A stretch of DNA of 64,000 bases from the NCBI RefSeq assembly GCF_020184175.1, contig NC_065530.1:82127260-82191259 (forward strand), given 5' to 3'. A program made the translations under genes and the position numbers. How positions within the stretch are numbered: position 1 is the stretch's first letter; each line of letters begins with the position of its first letter. Of this stretch, positions 1 through 13,300 are shown piece by piece. This DNA is from Aphis gossypii (lineage: Eukaryota; Arthropoda; Insecta; Hemiptera; Aphididae). The notes beneath the pieces are model-generated. The model was not told the origin of the DNA. It was given only the letters and a program-made list of their open reading frames with translations, and made no database searches.

Positions 1-768
1 AATACGAATGTACATATGCAGCACCGAACAACCTATACATTCACGCATTGTACACAAAACATATTATATGTACAGGGTGATTTTTTTAATCTTAAAAGCT
101 CGTTATTTCAGAATAATCTTAACATTTTGTTTTTTATTTAATCTTAATTTAAAATCATTGAAAACAACATTATTGTTGAAAAGACGCATGATATATATTT
201 TACTAAATGTTATTATTTAAAAAGATTTAAATTGTTTAAATCATATTTCTAGAGCAGAGTATTTTTTGAAGTAACTCGATGTACAATTAATTTCGATATA
301 ACCATTTTTTTTTTTTTTTTTTTTATAATTCGACAAGCTGAGTAAGTAGTGCAAGAACGGCATTTTGCGGGGTACCCTACGGTCACACACACACACATCA
401 TTCCGCTCATCTAAGTAATTTGTCTACACCCTGTATACATTCACCACCACCTCCCTCGCCACTGAATCCACCGCTTACCATCGCCTCCGCCGCCGCCAAG
501 TATATAATGTACACAAGGCGTTGTGGAATAAACACGTTGACTGAATTATTGCGCATTAGACGTGTGTATAATATCATGTATGTGTGTATATAATATTATA
601 CTTCGTGTTTATATACATGTACGAGCGCGTGTATCGGAATGTAATTTGTACAAAACGTAGGACGTGAAATTCTCACCAGGCTATAGTATACATACGAAAT
701 ATGGGTGTATGGCTCGCTGACGTCTGCCGGCTGACGTTACAATACACATTATATAATAAACATATAAT
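1..768. other. AT-rich non-coding stretch
   Basis: I see no supported gene here. The longest open frames are short, low-complexity and stop-limited. A 20-base T run lies at 305-324, followed by a short AC repeat near 385-396 and a CCACC/CGCC-rich patch near 440-500. The right edge is the 8-bp target duplication of the miniature transposon that starts at 769. Confidence 0.6.
305..324. repeat. Poly-T tract (20 bases)
   Basis: An uninterrupted run of T. It could be a simple homopolymer or the A-tail of a minus-strand retroposed sequence, but no retroelement body is recognisable beside it. Confidence 0.9.
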
Positions 769-1245
769 TAGTGATGGGCATAATCGAATGATTTCGATAA
801 TCGAATGATTAGTAATCGAGACATTTTCATAATCGAGAGAATCTCTCGAAAAATCACTCGAAATTAAAATCGTTTTTTCCTATGAAAACAATAATCGAAT
901 GATTAATAATCGAGAGAATATCTGAAATTAAAATAATTTATTCGTATGATAAGAATAATTGACTATTATTACGTATTGAGAGAATCAAAAAATTATTCTT
1001 ATTTATAAACATACATTGCATTATCTGTATTTATTTTTACAACCCATTAAAAATTAAAATATACTAAATCAAATATCAATTACCAGATAATAAATAATAA
1101 TTCAAAACATTTCAAAATTCGGTTACTTTAATTTCATAATGAAAATTATTCGATTACTCGATTATTTTTCTCATAATCGAAATATCTCGATTCTTTTTCA
1201 TAATCGAGATATCTCGATTATATATCTCGATTATGCCCATCACTA
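769..1245. mobile_element. hAT-type non-autonomous element (MITE), 477 bp
   Basis: The ends form a perfect terminal inverted repeat of about 19 bases. The left end reads TAGTGATGGGCATAATCGA, and the right end is its reverse complement at 1227-1245. It is flanked by identical 8-bp direct repeats CATATAAT at 761-768 and 1246-1253, the target-site duplication length of hAT transposases. The interior has no transposase frame and consists of reiterated, partly palindromic motifs built on ATAATCGA and CTCGAT, so it could fold into a long hairpin. The termini and duplication are seen directly; the hAT assignment rests on the 8-bp duplication plus terminal inverted repeats. Confidence 0.88.
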
Positions 1246-1253
1246 CATATAAT

Positions 1254-4200
1254 ATAATATATGTATACACGGTGAAGATACCTATATACTTTATACAAAC
1301 ATTATTTTAGTGTATATACATAAAACCTACCTGTAAAGAAAATATTATAAATATTGTACATTATAGCTACTCGCCCGACGAGTTCAAACAATAATATATT
1401 ACAATATTGTATACATATACGGTATTTTTAAGCGTGCTGAGATTGATCGTGATCGTTTGAAAATTTGACAAGCAAAAAAATTGCCTTTTCTCGACTGCAG
1501 CGAGGTGTTGTACTCCACGCTCGCATGCCGTGCTGTAATGTGCGGCCAGCGCCCGAATCCCGAGTGTGTCCGTAAAATAACGCGATGTTTGACGTGACTG
1601 CGGAATCAGATAATAAATTGACCGTATACCGTGAAGAAAGTCCTGTACCCGCGAGAGTGTTAATAATAATTAGCCGGTCGTGTTGTTGGACGGTAAAGTT
1701 CTCGAGGAGCGGCTGAAGTTTTCGTTCGTGGATCGATTTTCAAATTGCGTATAATGCGAAACAGAAAACAAAACGTAAATCACGATACGTTTTGTGTCCA
1801 ATACTATACGTTTACCCACATAATTATGCATCGACTTTTTCACGAGAAGATGTATTTCTTTAATATACAATTCTATTGTTTTCATCTAATATGAAATTTG
1901 TAATAATTTTATTACCTATAATATCCACGTATAAGTGCATTGAGGTTGCATACATGCGTGCATGATGGTTGAAGTATGCCAATCGCTAAAAAACGAATAA
2001 ATCATTTATGTGTAAACATTAATGGCACGTGGTTTAAAAATATTTTCACAAAATTCTGAGAAAGATCTTACATTAAATTTATTTTTGTATAGCGATGTGT
2101 TCTTTTATTTTAACATCAGTTATTTTATTCTTCAATAACATAATATTATGGTGTTGAAAGAAATAAGTAACTATACTGTGTTTTAAAAAAAACTGGTTTC
2201 ATGTTATCATATTGCAATGGAAATCGTTTAAAGAGCCTTTAAATTCAATGAATAATATTGACATAAATTCTCGGATCATATGTTTACACAACAACGTTAT
2301 TGCTAGGAAATATTTAAGTATATAATTTACAATAAAAAGAAAAAAAACTCAAAGAATTAATTTACAGAAGTCACAAGACTTATGCATAAGTATATGTCTA
2401 TTTTAAATAATCTTAGATAAATGTTTAAATTAACTTTGAAGCGTCAAACAAACTCCTTTTTCAATTTTATTTATCAATAACAATATTTAATAATATTATT
2501 TTATCAAAACTGCATAAAATTATAAGATACTTTATTGCAGCATATATGAATCGTCCGCCGTATTTATGTTATAATATTTATAAATATAATATGTTGTTGC
2601 TGTAAATATCATCATCAATAGAATCAATTTTTCAATGGAGCTATTTAATTAGTTTAATAATAATACCTATTAAATCTCGAATGCATATTACAATATAATC
2701 ATATTATACCTAAAGAATTAAATACTTTAAATACTAAACGTACGATTTATTATTAATGGCATATTGTTATTGAAATATTCCTAGAATAATCCTTTTATAG
2801 CTTAAACGTCATATTTTCGGCATAAAAAATGTGTTTGCAATTTAAACATCAAATTAATGGTCATAAATTGTGAGTGTATTGTAAAGTTGTGATAGCCGTT
2901 GATAATAACTGAATTTTTTCGTACTATTAGAATCTCAACATTTTAAAATGGAAGCCAAATTACTATACCTACCTTCTCACGAAATCAGTGATATACGCGA
3001 CGATTTATTATTAAAAACGGTTAAGCTATCGTAATAGCAATATATAGGTAGCTGCATTATAATAAACGTGTTTGAAAAAATAAATCAACCATTTAGTATT
3101 TTAGTTGTATTATAATCATACAAAATAAAAACGTCTACATTTGTGAAAACATATAAGAGGATTTTAAAAATGAATTATTAAAAAAAAATTTAAATTTAAA
3201 GATACTAGAATTAAAAACTAAACATTAATGTAGATTAAATATTGTTAAGGTGTATATATGTATGCACCTACTTATGTGTTAAATCCAATTATTCTGCAGA
3301 GCGATAATGTTTCATAACATTAAAGTCTGATTAATAACATTTTAATATATTATAGTTGGTATATGTACCTAATAACCCATACAATATTATTATGTAAGGT
3401 TAGTAGAGATTTTAGTGGTTATTATTTTTATTTTGTTTATATTTATTATCATATACCTACAACCTCGTTTGGTAAAATATGTACTTTTAATTTAAATGCA
3501 TTATATGTATTTTAACTCATAGATAAATAAATATTTAATTGGTTTTAATTTAATTTAACCTAATAATAGTAATATTATTATTAATATTATTTTATTGTAA
3601 TATTATGTATATTATTCTGATTTAATAAATTAAGTTAATATTATACACATAGAAATTAAGTAGTGATTTATCAAATAATATAGCATTAAAATTATCACTT
3701 TAATCACTAATTATGTATAATTTGTATATTTTGTCAACAGAATTATTTTTTAATCTTAAATCTAAAATGAGATATGTGTAGGTGAATATAAATATATATC
3801 AACTACACAACAGTTATAAGGTTTTAAAAAGATAATTCAAGATTCTAACATAATATTTGTTATAAAAATCAACTAATTTTATCAACCATATTTATTTTGA
3901 ATGGAAAACAGTTGTAATTAAGTATAAAATAAAGTCAGGTTTAATATCAATCTAGTCAGGCGGTAACTATTATATTATTGTAATTGCAAAATATTAATAA
4001 GAAAAATTTATTATTATAGAGTATTTCTGGATGCACAATTATGAATAGATACACGATTGCTTGGTCGAAAAAATATCCTATAAATTTAACTATTTATATA
4101 AAATAGATATATTAAATTAATGTTTTTCGTAAGTCATAAATCACAATAGATCAATACAAATAATAACAGATGACTCAAGTTTTCAGAAACTTATGTGTGA

Positions 4201-5986
4201 AATTTTGTCGTATTCGGTTACACATTTTAATTTAAAAGTCACTCATCTTGGTTACGTTTAAAAGGTGCAAAACGTAAACGTAGGAGAATTGTTTAGATTG
4301 TCGAGAGACTAAAGAAAATAATGATTCATAGTATCCAATATAGTTGGGTATCACAACCAAAATTTAAAAAAAAAGTATATAAAATAAATAATAAAAAGTG
4401 AATACATAACTGCAGTATTGATACGATTATAGCGGTAATTTTATTATATTTTAATCACAAAATGTCAACTGAAATTAAGAATATTACAAAAACGTAAAGG
4501 TACCGCTATATGTGCTATTATGTGCTTCGTCTCATGACCCGTCATTATTATAATATTATGTAGTTAAGACGACATATTTTGTCTAAATTCACCAAAAACA
4601 AACGTCGTCACGTCCGTATAATTTGATCATAATAATATAACATAATGCTCGCACATAGGTGCGCGTACACGCGCGTAGGCCCGCAACACGTACATAATAT
4701 AATATTATTATACATAATATAGTCGAATTCGCTCGGGGTCACGCGTAGGTATATATATATATATAATATCTAAACGTCTATATGGCCGAGTGCATGAGTA
4801 CGACCAAATATTGCGGTCGAGGAGCGTCAATGTTTTGATGGAGAGCAGTTTATGCGCGCATTGTAAATTTCCACACGGTTTGTTTCTGACCCCTTGCGCC
4901 GCCGCGATATACGCTCGCGCGTTTGTGCCGCGGCGCAATATAATATCATATTATATATACATAATAATAATAATAATCTCTGCTCGCAATAACTTTTATT
5001 CTCTTTTCGGCATTTGTAATCCAACACTTTATTATACGTATAAAATGCTCTGGTGCGGTCCCGCGAGTCGTACAACACGCGCAAACGCACACGTATTTAC
5101 AAGCATCAATGTGTGCGCGTAATCGTACACCGTTCGGTGCGGTACGATTGTGTCGGAGAAATGGAAAGATGCGTAAATAATATATATATATATATTATAC
5201 CTATATATGACTGTATAAAATATTATGTTGTATAGAAGCGCGAGAGGAGAGGCCTCTACGCACTATGATCGCCGCCGCCACCGCTGCGGTGCACCCGCGC
5301 CGTCGTGTTTTGTTTGCGTTTATTTATATTTATTATATTATGTTATATTGCAGGGGCTCAAATCCATCGAACTATATGCGCCGTGTACGTATATAATGGA
5401 AAAACGGTGCGGTCTCGCCCTTCTCCCGTTCATCATCCCTTTGGTACGATTTTTACTGATCCCAAAAGTTTCATGTTACCATCACCGTAGTCCTTTGCTT
5501 AAATTAGCTGATTTTTCGATGGAAACCTTTTTTTTTCCTTTCAAACGGCACCGCCACCGCCGCTGCCGCCGATTGTCATTGAACACAACACACACACACA
5601 CAGGCACACACGTGTAGTTCGTAACGTTCTCGAGCAGTTAATTACATATTATACATACATAAACTATAATACATGTCGAAAACGTCAAAACGCCCTCGTC
5701 AGATAATGCGAAATAAACCGTATTGTATTCGTGTATATGCGCATATATAGGTACACTATACCGATGAATACGACCCACACCACCACGGCACCACAAAGGA
5801 CAAACCGATATGAATATATATATATATTTATATATGTGCTACACTGTGAACGATATAATATATTACAACGTTTACGCGTTAAAACGCCAAAACAAGCCTG
5901 GCTTTACTACCGGCCAACCGTAAAATTTATACCACACACTTGTTGCCGCTCATTAAACAACTATAGTCTTTTAAAACAGAAACAGT
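1254..5986. other. Non-coding stretch, AT-rich then CpG-rich
   Basis: Positions 1254-4500 are very AT-rich with stop codons in all frames and no coding segment I can support. Positions 4650-5960 become CpG-rich, mixing CGCG and GCCGCC motifs with TATA and ACAC microsatellites. Open frames of 60-130 codons there (for example 5225-5617) overlap on both strands and are low-complexity, so I do not call them genes. The CpG-rich part could be regulatory or an unmethylated island, but no core promoter or exon is clear. Confidence 0.5.
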
Positions 5987-5994
5987 ATAGCATA

Positions 5995-6268
5995 AAGTGG
6001 CGCAGATAAGAAGGGTCAGAGGGTGCGGGCGTGACCGGGCCCGTTCGCTAAAAGGGCCCGGAGTAATACAATATTTTTCTTCTAATAATTCAAAATCATT
6101 ATGCAGTATTGAATTCATAAATGCAACGATATTTTTAAAAATAATGATAAAATAATTTCAGTAAGATGAATGCACCCTCCCAACACCCTCACCTCTTTAT
6201 CTTATGCCTGAATTAGGGGACTGTTGAAAATTTCGTTCTTGGGTAGAAATTTTAAAATTACGCCACTG
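5995..6268. mobile_element. hAT-type non-autonomous element, 274 bp
   Basis: The right end reads CGCCACTG and the left end AAGTGGCG, which is its reverse complement apart from one base (C to A at the extreme end). Both sides carry the same 8-bp direct repeat ATAGCATA, at 5987-5994 and 6269-6276. CAGTGGCG ends with an 8-bp duplication are characteristic of hAT elements. The interior begins with a G-rich part containing two GGGCCCG motifs near 6038 and 6055 and has no coding capacity. The single decayed terminal base suggests an old insertion. Confidence 0.82.
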
Positions 6269-8186
6269 ATAGCATATGCATAGTATACTTACATAAACAA
6301 TATACATATATTATTATTATTATAGGTACCTAATAAAAAGTTTATTATTATTAATTTTAACATCTATTTTATTATATATTTTTATTATTTTTAATACTTT
6401 ATAATAAGTAAATAAGGTTGATTGATTTTTTATCATTTTTTAGCATTTGATTTAAATGCTTTAATGTATATTGTTTACAGTTTATGATATTTAGTTGATA
6501 ATAATCCTTTATAGATTATAACTTATAAGCATTATGATGAATTCTGTCGAAACATTATTTTAATTTCGTATTCTATAGCCTGTTATTAAGGTTGATAATT
6601 TTTTTCTTAGAGTCTAATGACTAAAAACTGATAATTACTAAATTTTTTTTTCAGAATAGTCAAAGAAAAATCACTATAAAATGTGTAAATATGCTCTGAT
6701 ATAAGAAAAACCTTAAAATGAATGAAAAAACAAATTATGTTACATATTATCATCTATGCGTGTTCATGTATAGGTAATATAGTTACATGTTTATGTTATA
6801 TATTAAACTCTACATTATATACCTTTCATATTATTGAATTCGATGCAACTATAATACAGTCATCATCTTTACTATTGTAAAACTTAATTTAAATTGAATT
6901 ATTTTTAAATTAAGTAAATAATAAGAAGTTGTAATGAATTATTTTAGGTATAATAAATGTTAAAATTAATAATGATATACCTACATAATAACAATGTATT
7001 AAAAAAAATATATTATTTACTATGAATTTATAAATGTCAAATTAAATTCAACTACAATTAAATACACTATTTTAATGTGTATTGAACATGCTATAGGTAC
7101 TATTCTATCTCGAACACACGTGTCATTTTTTTCTCATTTAACATAAATTAAGAATGCTATATATTATTATTTGTAAATATAAAAATATACATAGGTAATA
7201 CACTTTTAGACTTCAGAGAAAAATGATATACAAAATAATTTGATGTAATTATTTCTCACTGTACTTTTGTGGTTTTTCCATAACATTTCTAGTTTGAAAT
7301 TTAGATACTCATATTTTTCATATTTTTTTAAATCTTGTTTATTTTTGATTTTACCGTAGTGCTACCGACTTAATATTTTTTTTCTCAACGAAATCTTAAA
7401 TATAAACTGAGAATCATCCCATAATGCTGTCTTGTTCGAGTGTTTTTTTATTTACCATGCAATAATAATAAATATTATCGTTGATCGTATGTAAATAGTA
7501 GCTACCTAGTGCCTACTATAGAAATTATGTTTGTATTGTACCTACTAAATCGTTTTATAGCGTTTATGGTATATCCCACAAGCCACTTTTAAAACACTTA
7601 AGGCTCGCGGAGTCGTTAACGAAATGTACTCTCAAGCGTTTTGACGCCAAAATGCGCGTACAATTCATTTTGTATTCTTGTATAGATATAAGATTAGATT
7701 TTTATACAGAGACGCATACAGTATATATATTATATTATATACGCATAGATACAAACATATATATGCACATTGCACCTATTATGAATATAAACGATGAAGT
7801 CGAGAAATCCGTACACCATAGCTATATGTATAACATTTTCCCGACAAAGGATTTCCATAATTTGAAAACAAGACACATCAATTTTGTTATTTGACATTTA
7901 ATTCCACAGTAAACCCGTTGTTTTTTTTTTTCTTTAATAAAAAATAATAATAAATCCAGCTCCGCGGGTCGTGGATGAAAACAAAATGGCAGATCATTTC
8001 GCACGCATATATAGACTATAAGAATCATATATATATATACATTTAAAAAATATAAATATATAGTTATACTTTATGCATGGTATTACGAATGCAGCAGTTT
8101 GAACCGGGGGCATTGTCGGGTCGTCCTCCCGGAGACTTTAACGCCGCCGCCGCCTCTTGCAGAGTGTTCATATGTAACTATAATGC

Positions 8187-8189
<3 letters not shown>

Positions 8190-8220
<31 letters not shown>
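8190..8220. repeat. (AT)n microsatellite, about 15 units
   Basis: A perfect dinucleotide run at the AT-rich centre of a CpG-rich island. Spurious open frames rich in Tyr-Ile on both strands across this stretch arise from this repeat. Confidence 0.95.
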
Positions 8221-8224
<4 letters not shown>

Positions 8225-10358
8225 TTGTGCGCATACTGACGCATGTACATATTATTATTTTTATTATTATCATTATTATAATATCGGCGGCAAGTCTTCC
8301 AGACGCGTGTGCGCGCGCACTCGTATCCTAACCGCGTACACACACACGCACAGACATAGGCATAGGTATAGGTACACACATACACAAGCGCGCGCGTTGC
8401 ACCGGACAGAAACAACTTCATTAGAATATTTTAACAGTTTGTAAAGACATCAAACGATAGCCGCAAACACATTATGACAACCAGATTATTAAAGCACCTT
8501 TTCTAATGAAGTAAGACATGTGTCAAACTCGGGCCGAACCAGCCGCGGACGGTAAAATGCGCGCGCGCTCATAACACAGCGCACAAGTCAGTGTCTACCA
8601 AAAAGCCGTTTTTCCATCGAGGCGTGGGCGCTTATATTATAATATTATTCTATACGCTGCAAGTGTATATTATTATCTTGTTGTTGTTTTGATGTATACA
8701 AATGCCGACAATGACCGTGTTGTAATGGCATATATGACGTGCTATAATATAGTATAATATATATATTTTATAACCACGTGGAGGACTCGACTTTGATTTA
8801 CAAATCGGATTTGTGACGTCGAATTATACTGGCTACAAACCGCGCGAGACCATTTACAGTGTGCCCGTGTATATATATACTATAAGTATATTAATGTGAC
8901 CTATAATGTACGACGCGCCTGTTACCACTCTGCTGCAGCAGTAAATATAAGTAGCGTGTGTACAGAAATTCGCAAACGTTTCGCATCACTGGCCAACGAG
9001 CGTTATAATATTATTAATCTTTCGAGTCGGCCATAAGTCAAGTCTCCGGGTGTTCGAGTCCTCCCCGCGTATTCTCACTGCAATAATAACGTCTTCTTTT
9101 ATATAATCCGTGTCCGCCGCGCGTTATTTACAATCGTAAACATTAATAAATTACCAGTCGATATTTTAAATTTTTTTTCCTTACTCTGCGCAGACTAAAA
9201 AGATTACTTACCTTTATTTTTATATGCCTTTTTGCTAACAACGCGATTATTCCGGTAATCCTTTCTTTCTTCTCCTTATATAAGTATGCATATATAATAA
9301 ATATATGGTTTGGCTCCGCTGCTGATCGATTAAACAAGATCTCGTTATAACAATACTCTCAAACAAATACTGTGTCGTAATCACATTTATAATATATATC
9401 TGTATATCTATGTAGATGAATATAGCTTATAGACATATATACGCCTTTATATATATATATATAGTATTTTACAGATGTAATATGTCGTACAATTTTACAA
9501 ACGCCCAACATTACGTAAATATTATAATTTATAAAAAATATGTGATATAGGTATCACCATATAGACGTTTTTTTAATAGCCAATATTTTTTAAAATACTA
9601 ATATATCTTTTTCAAATCTAGTAAACGAATAAATCAGTCTAGCTATATGGTATTTGCAATTATTATCCGTTTATTACGATTTGGCTAAACTTATGTTTTT
9701 TTCCTTAATAAATCATAAAGGTGAAAACAAAAACAAATGTTATGTTTAAACCGCTTAAACATAATAAATAATAATCTATCCAATAAGATAATTATTATTA
9801 AATAAAAAATATAGGTATACCTATATTATATTGCATTACCCGATTACCTATATTTTAGTTTTATATTTTTAAAGACCCGACAATGTAATAATTTTTTATT
9901 TATTATAAACAGTAATATAATCAAAATAATTTCATACAATGACCAATAGGAATTTCGCAATAAACCTGTAAGTACTGCAGCAGTGTATTTTTTCAGACCG
10001 CTTCGCTGCAGCTGTAACAGCGGAACAAGGGTACATACCTGTATAAAGGGCGAGTGTGATTTTTTCGGTCTGTCTGCATTGACGTTATAACACATATAGC
10101 CGTATTAATTAATCGGTCGTATCGCTCACATATTATCTCGCACTATACTTAACCTATTGCGTACATATTTGTTTGTATGTAGGTACATAAGTGTCGACTT
10201 GTAATCAGATAAAAACGTGCGTTATTGGTACAATACAAATAATATTTATAATAGATGATGTAGGGGATAAGAACCGAACGGGCGAGGTTTTTTTTTGGTA
10301 GTCGATCAACGAATAGTATGTATAAGTTATATTGTCCGTTGATGTTGTTTTATTATGT

Positions 10359-10380
10359 ATTATTATTATTATTATTATTA
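10359..10380. repeat. (ATT)n microsatellite
   Basis: A trinucleotide run of about seven ATT/TTA units, followed directly by a GTGTGT-rich patch near 10381-10450. Confidence 0.9.
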
Positions 10381-13300
10381 TGTGTGTACGAACAGAGCAG
10401 TGTACAAAGAATGTGTCCGACGTGCATGTCTGTTTGTGTGTGTGTGTGTGTATAGCGTATTCGAGTTTGTACTATTTTAGTCAAACACATATGGATCGCA
10501 CGCATTGATGATTTTCTCGGAGAGCAGCCGACAAAAGGAGACTACAGCGGGAGTGCGAGATACAGGGTGCGGGTTTTCGCAGGCCGACTTAGCGTGTGTG
10601 TGCCAAAAGAGCCCGGGGGTGTCTATTAAACCATTGTTCCTGTCGTCCAGATGATGATATATCGCACGCTTGCGATTCTTAATGTCCTCTATACACACTC
10701 TGTTGACCTATTTTATATACCGTTATAGTGAGAATTATATTCCCTTAAATTTTAAGGCGGCCCCGACAGAGGCCTATGTTATATAAATTTAAACAGTTAT
10801 ACAAAAAAATGAAATTGAAAGTGCCTTAAATGCACATTTACGCACATCACACAGTCCATGGGTCATTATATTCCTCACACAAACACACACCTATATATGT
10901 ATAAAATCGTTACAGTTATGTTTTTATTATATGTATATGTGAGTGTACTACCGTTGTTGAACTGACGCAGTGCAAGGGTGTTAACGGTTTCTGTCGCGAC
11001 CACCGGAGATACACGCATGCACCGTTATGATTATATTCGCTACTGCCCCGCAAGACTTATTATATCCTTATGTATAATAGACCTCTTCTTTATGTATTAT
11101 TATATAAATATAAATGATACAATCGCGACAGACACACGCTTTACTACACATATATATGTACGCATAATACCCGATGACAACGGGGTTGGCCTGGTAGCAG
11201 TCAGCTACTGCTCTGCGAAACGGCGCAACCAGTAGCCCTTCGCTGTCCGCCTATCTATACTGCCGCGATCGTATCCTCCTCCGACGTATAATTTATAGGA
11301 CGGTCGGACGGGGACGTACACATATTATTATATAATATTATATATCCTTTCACCTCTAGGAACCGTACGGGAGGGCTAGACGTGTGTGTAATTTCGTTTC
11401 CCATTATATATATATATTATATTCTTTTCGCCCCGAACTTATATCGAGATGTATACGCATATAATACACGACGCGTTCGATACAATATAAATACCATACA
11501 TACAACACGCGCGTAACACCGTACAGTCATATATTGCATTACATACGTAATAAACGTATACACAATGCTCGCGTCTCAAACCCATAGTTATATACGCATG
11601 TAGGTATGCACATATATAGATCACGTGTGATGGGCGTGTTTGCGCATTGTCCAAAAAATATATTGTAAGCGTACGCGAGCGTAGAATTGAAACGTCCCGC
11701 AGGCTTCTGCACCGCCGTTAACACCGGGAGGAAAACCGTACCGAATATGATGTCTTTTCGCCGAGTTTTACGCCCATCGCGACCCTATAAAGTCGTTTCC
11801 CGACTCCTGCGTGCAACGTGTAATACGGTTAAAACGTACTTATTATGTTATATCGTTCGGCATCGTGTCTACCACATATTTAACGAGACGCCGCTGCGAT
11901 ATCGATACCTTCAATAGCTCGAATACACGTGTATATATCATCTTATTTAAGTATTATTATAACATGCCTACGTGTAAGCTGCAGCATTAATAGTATTCTC
12001 GCACCAAATGCCATTACACAACTGTTTAAATGTTATTGAACATAATATAGCGACATAGGATTTTAAACGACCGCATTATTATATTATATTGTTGTCATTA
12101 AAATAGTGCACGGTACATACTTTATGAGCTTTAACCGCCGTCGTCTGAGTTTTTACACGGTCGTTTCATTATTGTGCTAGGTATATATAGATGTACAAGA
12201 CAACCATTAACTCGGTAATATAATACAGAGATAAATAAATCATTAATGTGTTTCGAAAACTACATTGCGAATAACCGTATAGCCCACGAGGATCTTCTCA
12301 ATATAATATTATGTATGTATACGGCCTCGACGTAATAATCGTGTATAACATGCGTGCATCGTGTCGTTATTTCATTTTACTCGCGCAAGCGTTCAAGTCT
12401 CCAAATTCGTTTTTAAACATTGTCTACTGCTATCTCTAATCTACAATCTGAATCTGGTCCTGAAACCAATGGTCATAATATTATTATTAATCATTTGACA
12501 AACTCTATTACGGTGTATAGTAATAACATAATATTCAATAGGATTGCTTTTACTACATGTTAAATATTAGGTATTTGTATTAATGTATTGTGAAATTTTA
12601 AAGTAAGATTTTAATTTGAATATATGTGATGAATAGGTAAGATATTATCTTGTAATATTTATATATATAAATTGTGTACAATGTATAAACAACTATAAAG
12701 TTGCGTGACAAAATCATTGGCGAAGGTATGGGTAACAATAATATTACCTATAGCATGTCAATAGGTTGCGTAGATAGTACGGTTTGGTATATAAACACAA
12801 ACGAAACAATGACTGTAAAATTATAGAAGGCGTGAAAGTTGAAAAATAGCTTGTGCATAGTTATTTAAAAAGTAAATCGTTGTGTTTAAAATGTTACAAA
12901 ATATCTTATATACGTGTATAATGAACAGATTATATATTATATCATTGCTAATTAATAATATATTATAATGTACATGTATATTCTAAGACAGCAATCCGTA
13001 TCCCATAGGCATAGGTGTGCTCACGGGGCGTGTAGTTTGCACGCAGCTACACAACTTGCAAAAATGTTTGCCTACTTTAACTTTTTGATTGAATTTTTTT
13101 TTTTTTTTTTATATAATAAGCTGCAACAGCAAAGGTTATTGACTACAAACATTAATATTAATTACAAGTATGGAGCATTAATAATTAATAATATATATAA
13201 CATAAATAACATGATTGAAAAATTGTTTATCTATTTAAAACTGATAACTAGTCATTCATTATCGAGTGTATAATCATTATAATCTATTCTGTATCAAGTG

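Noticed and set aside
4790..5617. Several overlapping open frames of 60-130 codons in a CpG-rich area.
   Set aside because: They overlap on both strands, contain low-complexity Ile-Tyr and His-Thr runs from microsatellites, and lack domains or splice-consistent partners.
8083..8421. Open frame of 112 codons on the minus strand.
   Set aside because: It is dominated by the (AT)n and ACAC repeats; a frame on the other strand is equally open.
8990..9065. Possible tRNA gene: GGTGTTCGAGTCC resembles a T-loop, with TGGCCAACGAGCG about 55 bases upstream as a D-arm candidate.
   Set aside because: No A-box consensus, and the bases after the T-arm (CCGCGTA) do not pair with any acceptor strand upstream.
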